Source: Annona cherimola (lineage: Eukaryota; Streptophyta; Magnoliopsida; Magnoliales; Annonaceae). Taken from it: DNA of 64,000 bases. The notes beneath the pieces are model-generated. The model saw only the letters and a list, made by a program, of their open reading frames with translations, was not told the DNA's origin and did no database searches. Every line of letters begins with the position of its first letter. Positions within the stretch are counted from its first letter, which is position 1. This document shows, one piece after another, positions 63,587-64,000 of the stretch. The DNA is taken from contig CM059975.1 of the NCBI GenBank assembly GCA_030490835.1, positions 6,537,579 through 6,601,578 of the forward strand, given 5' to 3'. Position numbers and translations under genes: made by a program.

Positions 63587-64000
63587 GTAATCTTGTAACT
63601 ATTTGATCCTTCTTCTTTCATAGTCCCAAGTTTTGATGAGCTCCCTGGTTCCATAGTAGCTGTGCATACCGCATTGATGTTTTATATTTCCTGCCAAGGT
63701 TAGCAAGAGCTTAAGGCTTTGTTTAGGTTCGTATCTCCTCTCTACTTTTGCTTCAATATAATTGTTCGGTACTTATTTAAGAAGTGAGGTTTTAGGGCAC
63801 TGATATTCAGCACTCGACAACTAAAATTAGCAGTCAAAAATGCTGCAAATGTAAAAGCTCACACCACCATTTTAAGTGACATATCAATTTCTTGCACTAT
63901 GTTTCCCAAAAGCATAGTAGTGCTGTCAGAGATGCAAAAGTGTAGCCAAACAAAGCCTAAAGCTCATTGAGTTCACAAATCCATTCTCATACTTTGTTTG

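Overview
This is a 64 kb piece of a flowering-plant nuclear genome. The evidence is spliced GT-AG genes with long AT-rich introns, plant gene families (a WPP-domain-associated coiled-coil protein, plant-type MSI1, a GDP-L-galactose-phosphorylase-like protein, the plant form of N-acetylglucosamine kinase), nested LTR retrotransposons, and dozens of small hairpin elements (MITEs). The species cannot be fixed from sequence. A GC-rich single-exon gene in an AT-rich background would fit a non-grass monocot, a magnoliid or a basal eudicot, but this is weak inference.

Six protein genes could be built exon by exon, with reading phase preserved across every junction. They are an alpha/beta-hydrolase of the monoacylglycerol lipase / caffeoylshikimate esterase type (1749-2768, +); a WPP-domain-associated protein (12904-18191, +, 5 coding exons, 890 aa); N-acetyl-D-glucosamine kinase (19364-22569, -, 7 exons, 350 aa); the histone-binding WD40 protein MSI1 (37045-43821, +, 6 exons, 424 aa); a divergent VTC2-like protein (48585-54183, +, 7 exons, 385 aa) whose catalytic histidine-triad motif is not conserved; and the ATPase OLA1/YchF (57802 to beyond the window, +, 9 exons here, one intron with a GC donor). 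A truncated U2 snRNA-like sequence lies at 36607-36790. The six genes have unrelated housekeeping or metabolic roles, and nothing suggests a cluster or shared pathway.

The space between genes is mobile DNA. 4990-6982 is the 3' end of a Gypsy-like LTR element on the + strand (internal tail, polypurine tract, LTR with TATA box). 24072-32935 is a complete Copia element on the - strand: 455-bp LTRs, AGGTG target duplication, tRNA-Met primer site, and a decayed polyprotein whose reverse transcriptase is split by a 1858-bp solo LTR flanked by CATAG. Its LTRs differ at only about 6 positions by eye although pol is dead, which points to a non-autonomous lineage. The remaining intergenic and intronic DNA is full of MITEs. 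A high-copy family has ends like AGGTGTGTTTGGGAA. A group of hairpins shares a core containing TAAATACACTTA. A nest of inverted repeats fills intron 1 of the VTC2-like gene.

No CRISPR array, operon or unknown multi-gene system was found. The points most worth a second look are the VTC2-like protein without HIT histidines, the U2-like locus missing its branch-point-pairing segment, the dead-but-young Copia element, and the intron MITE nest.
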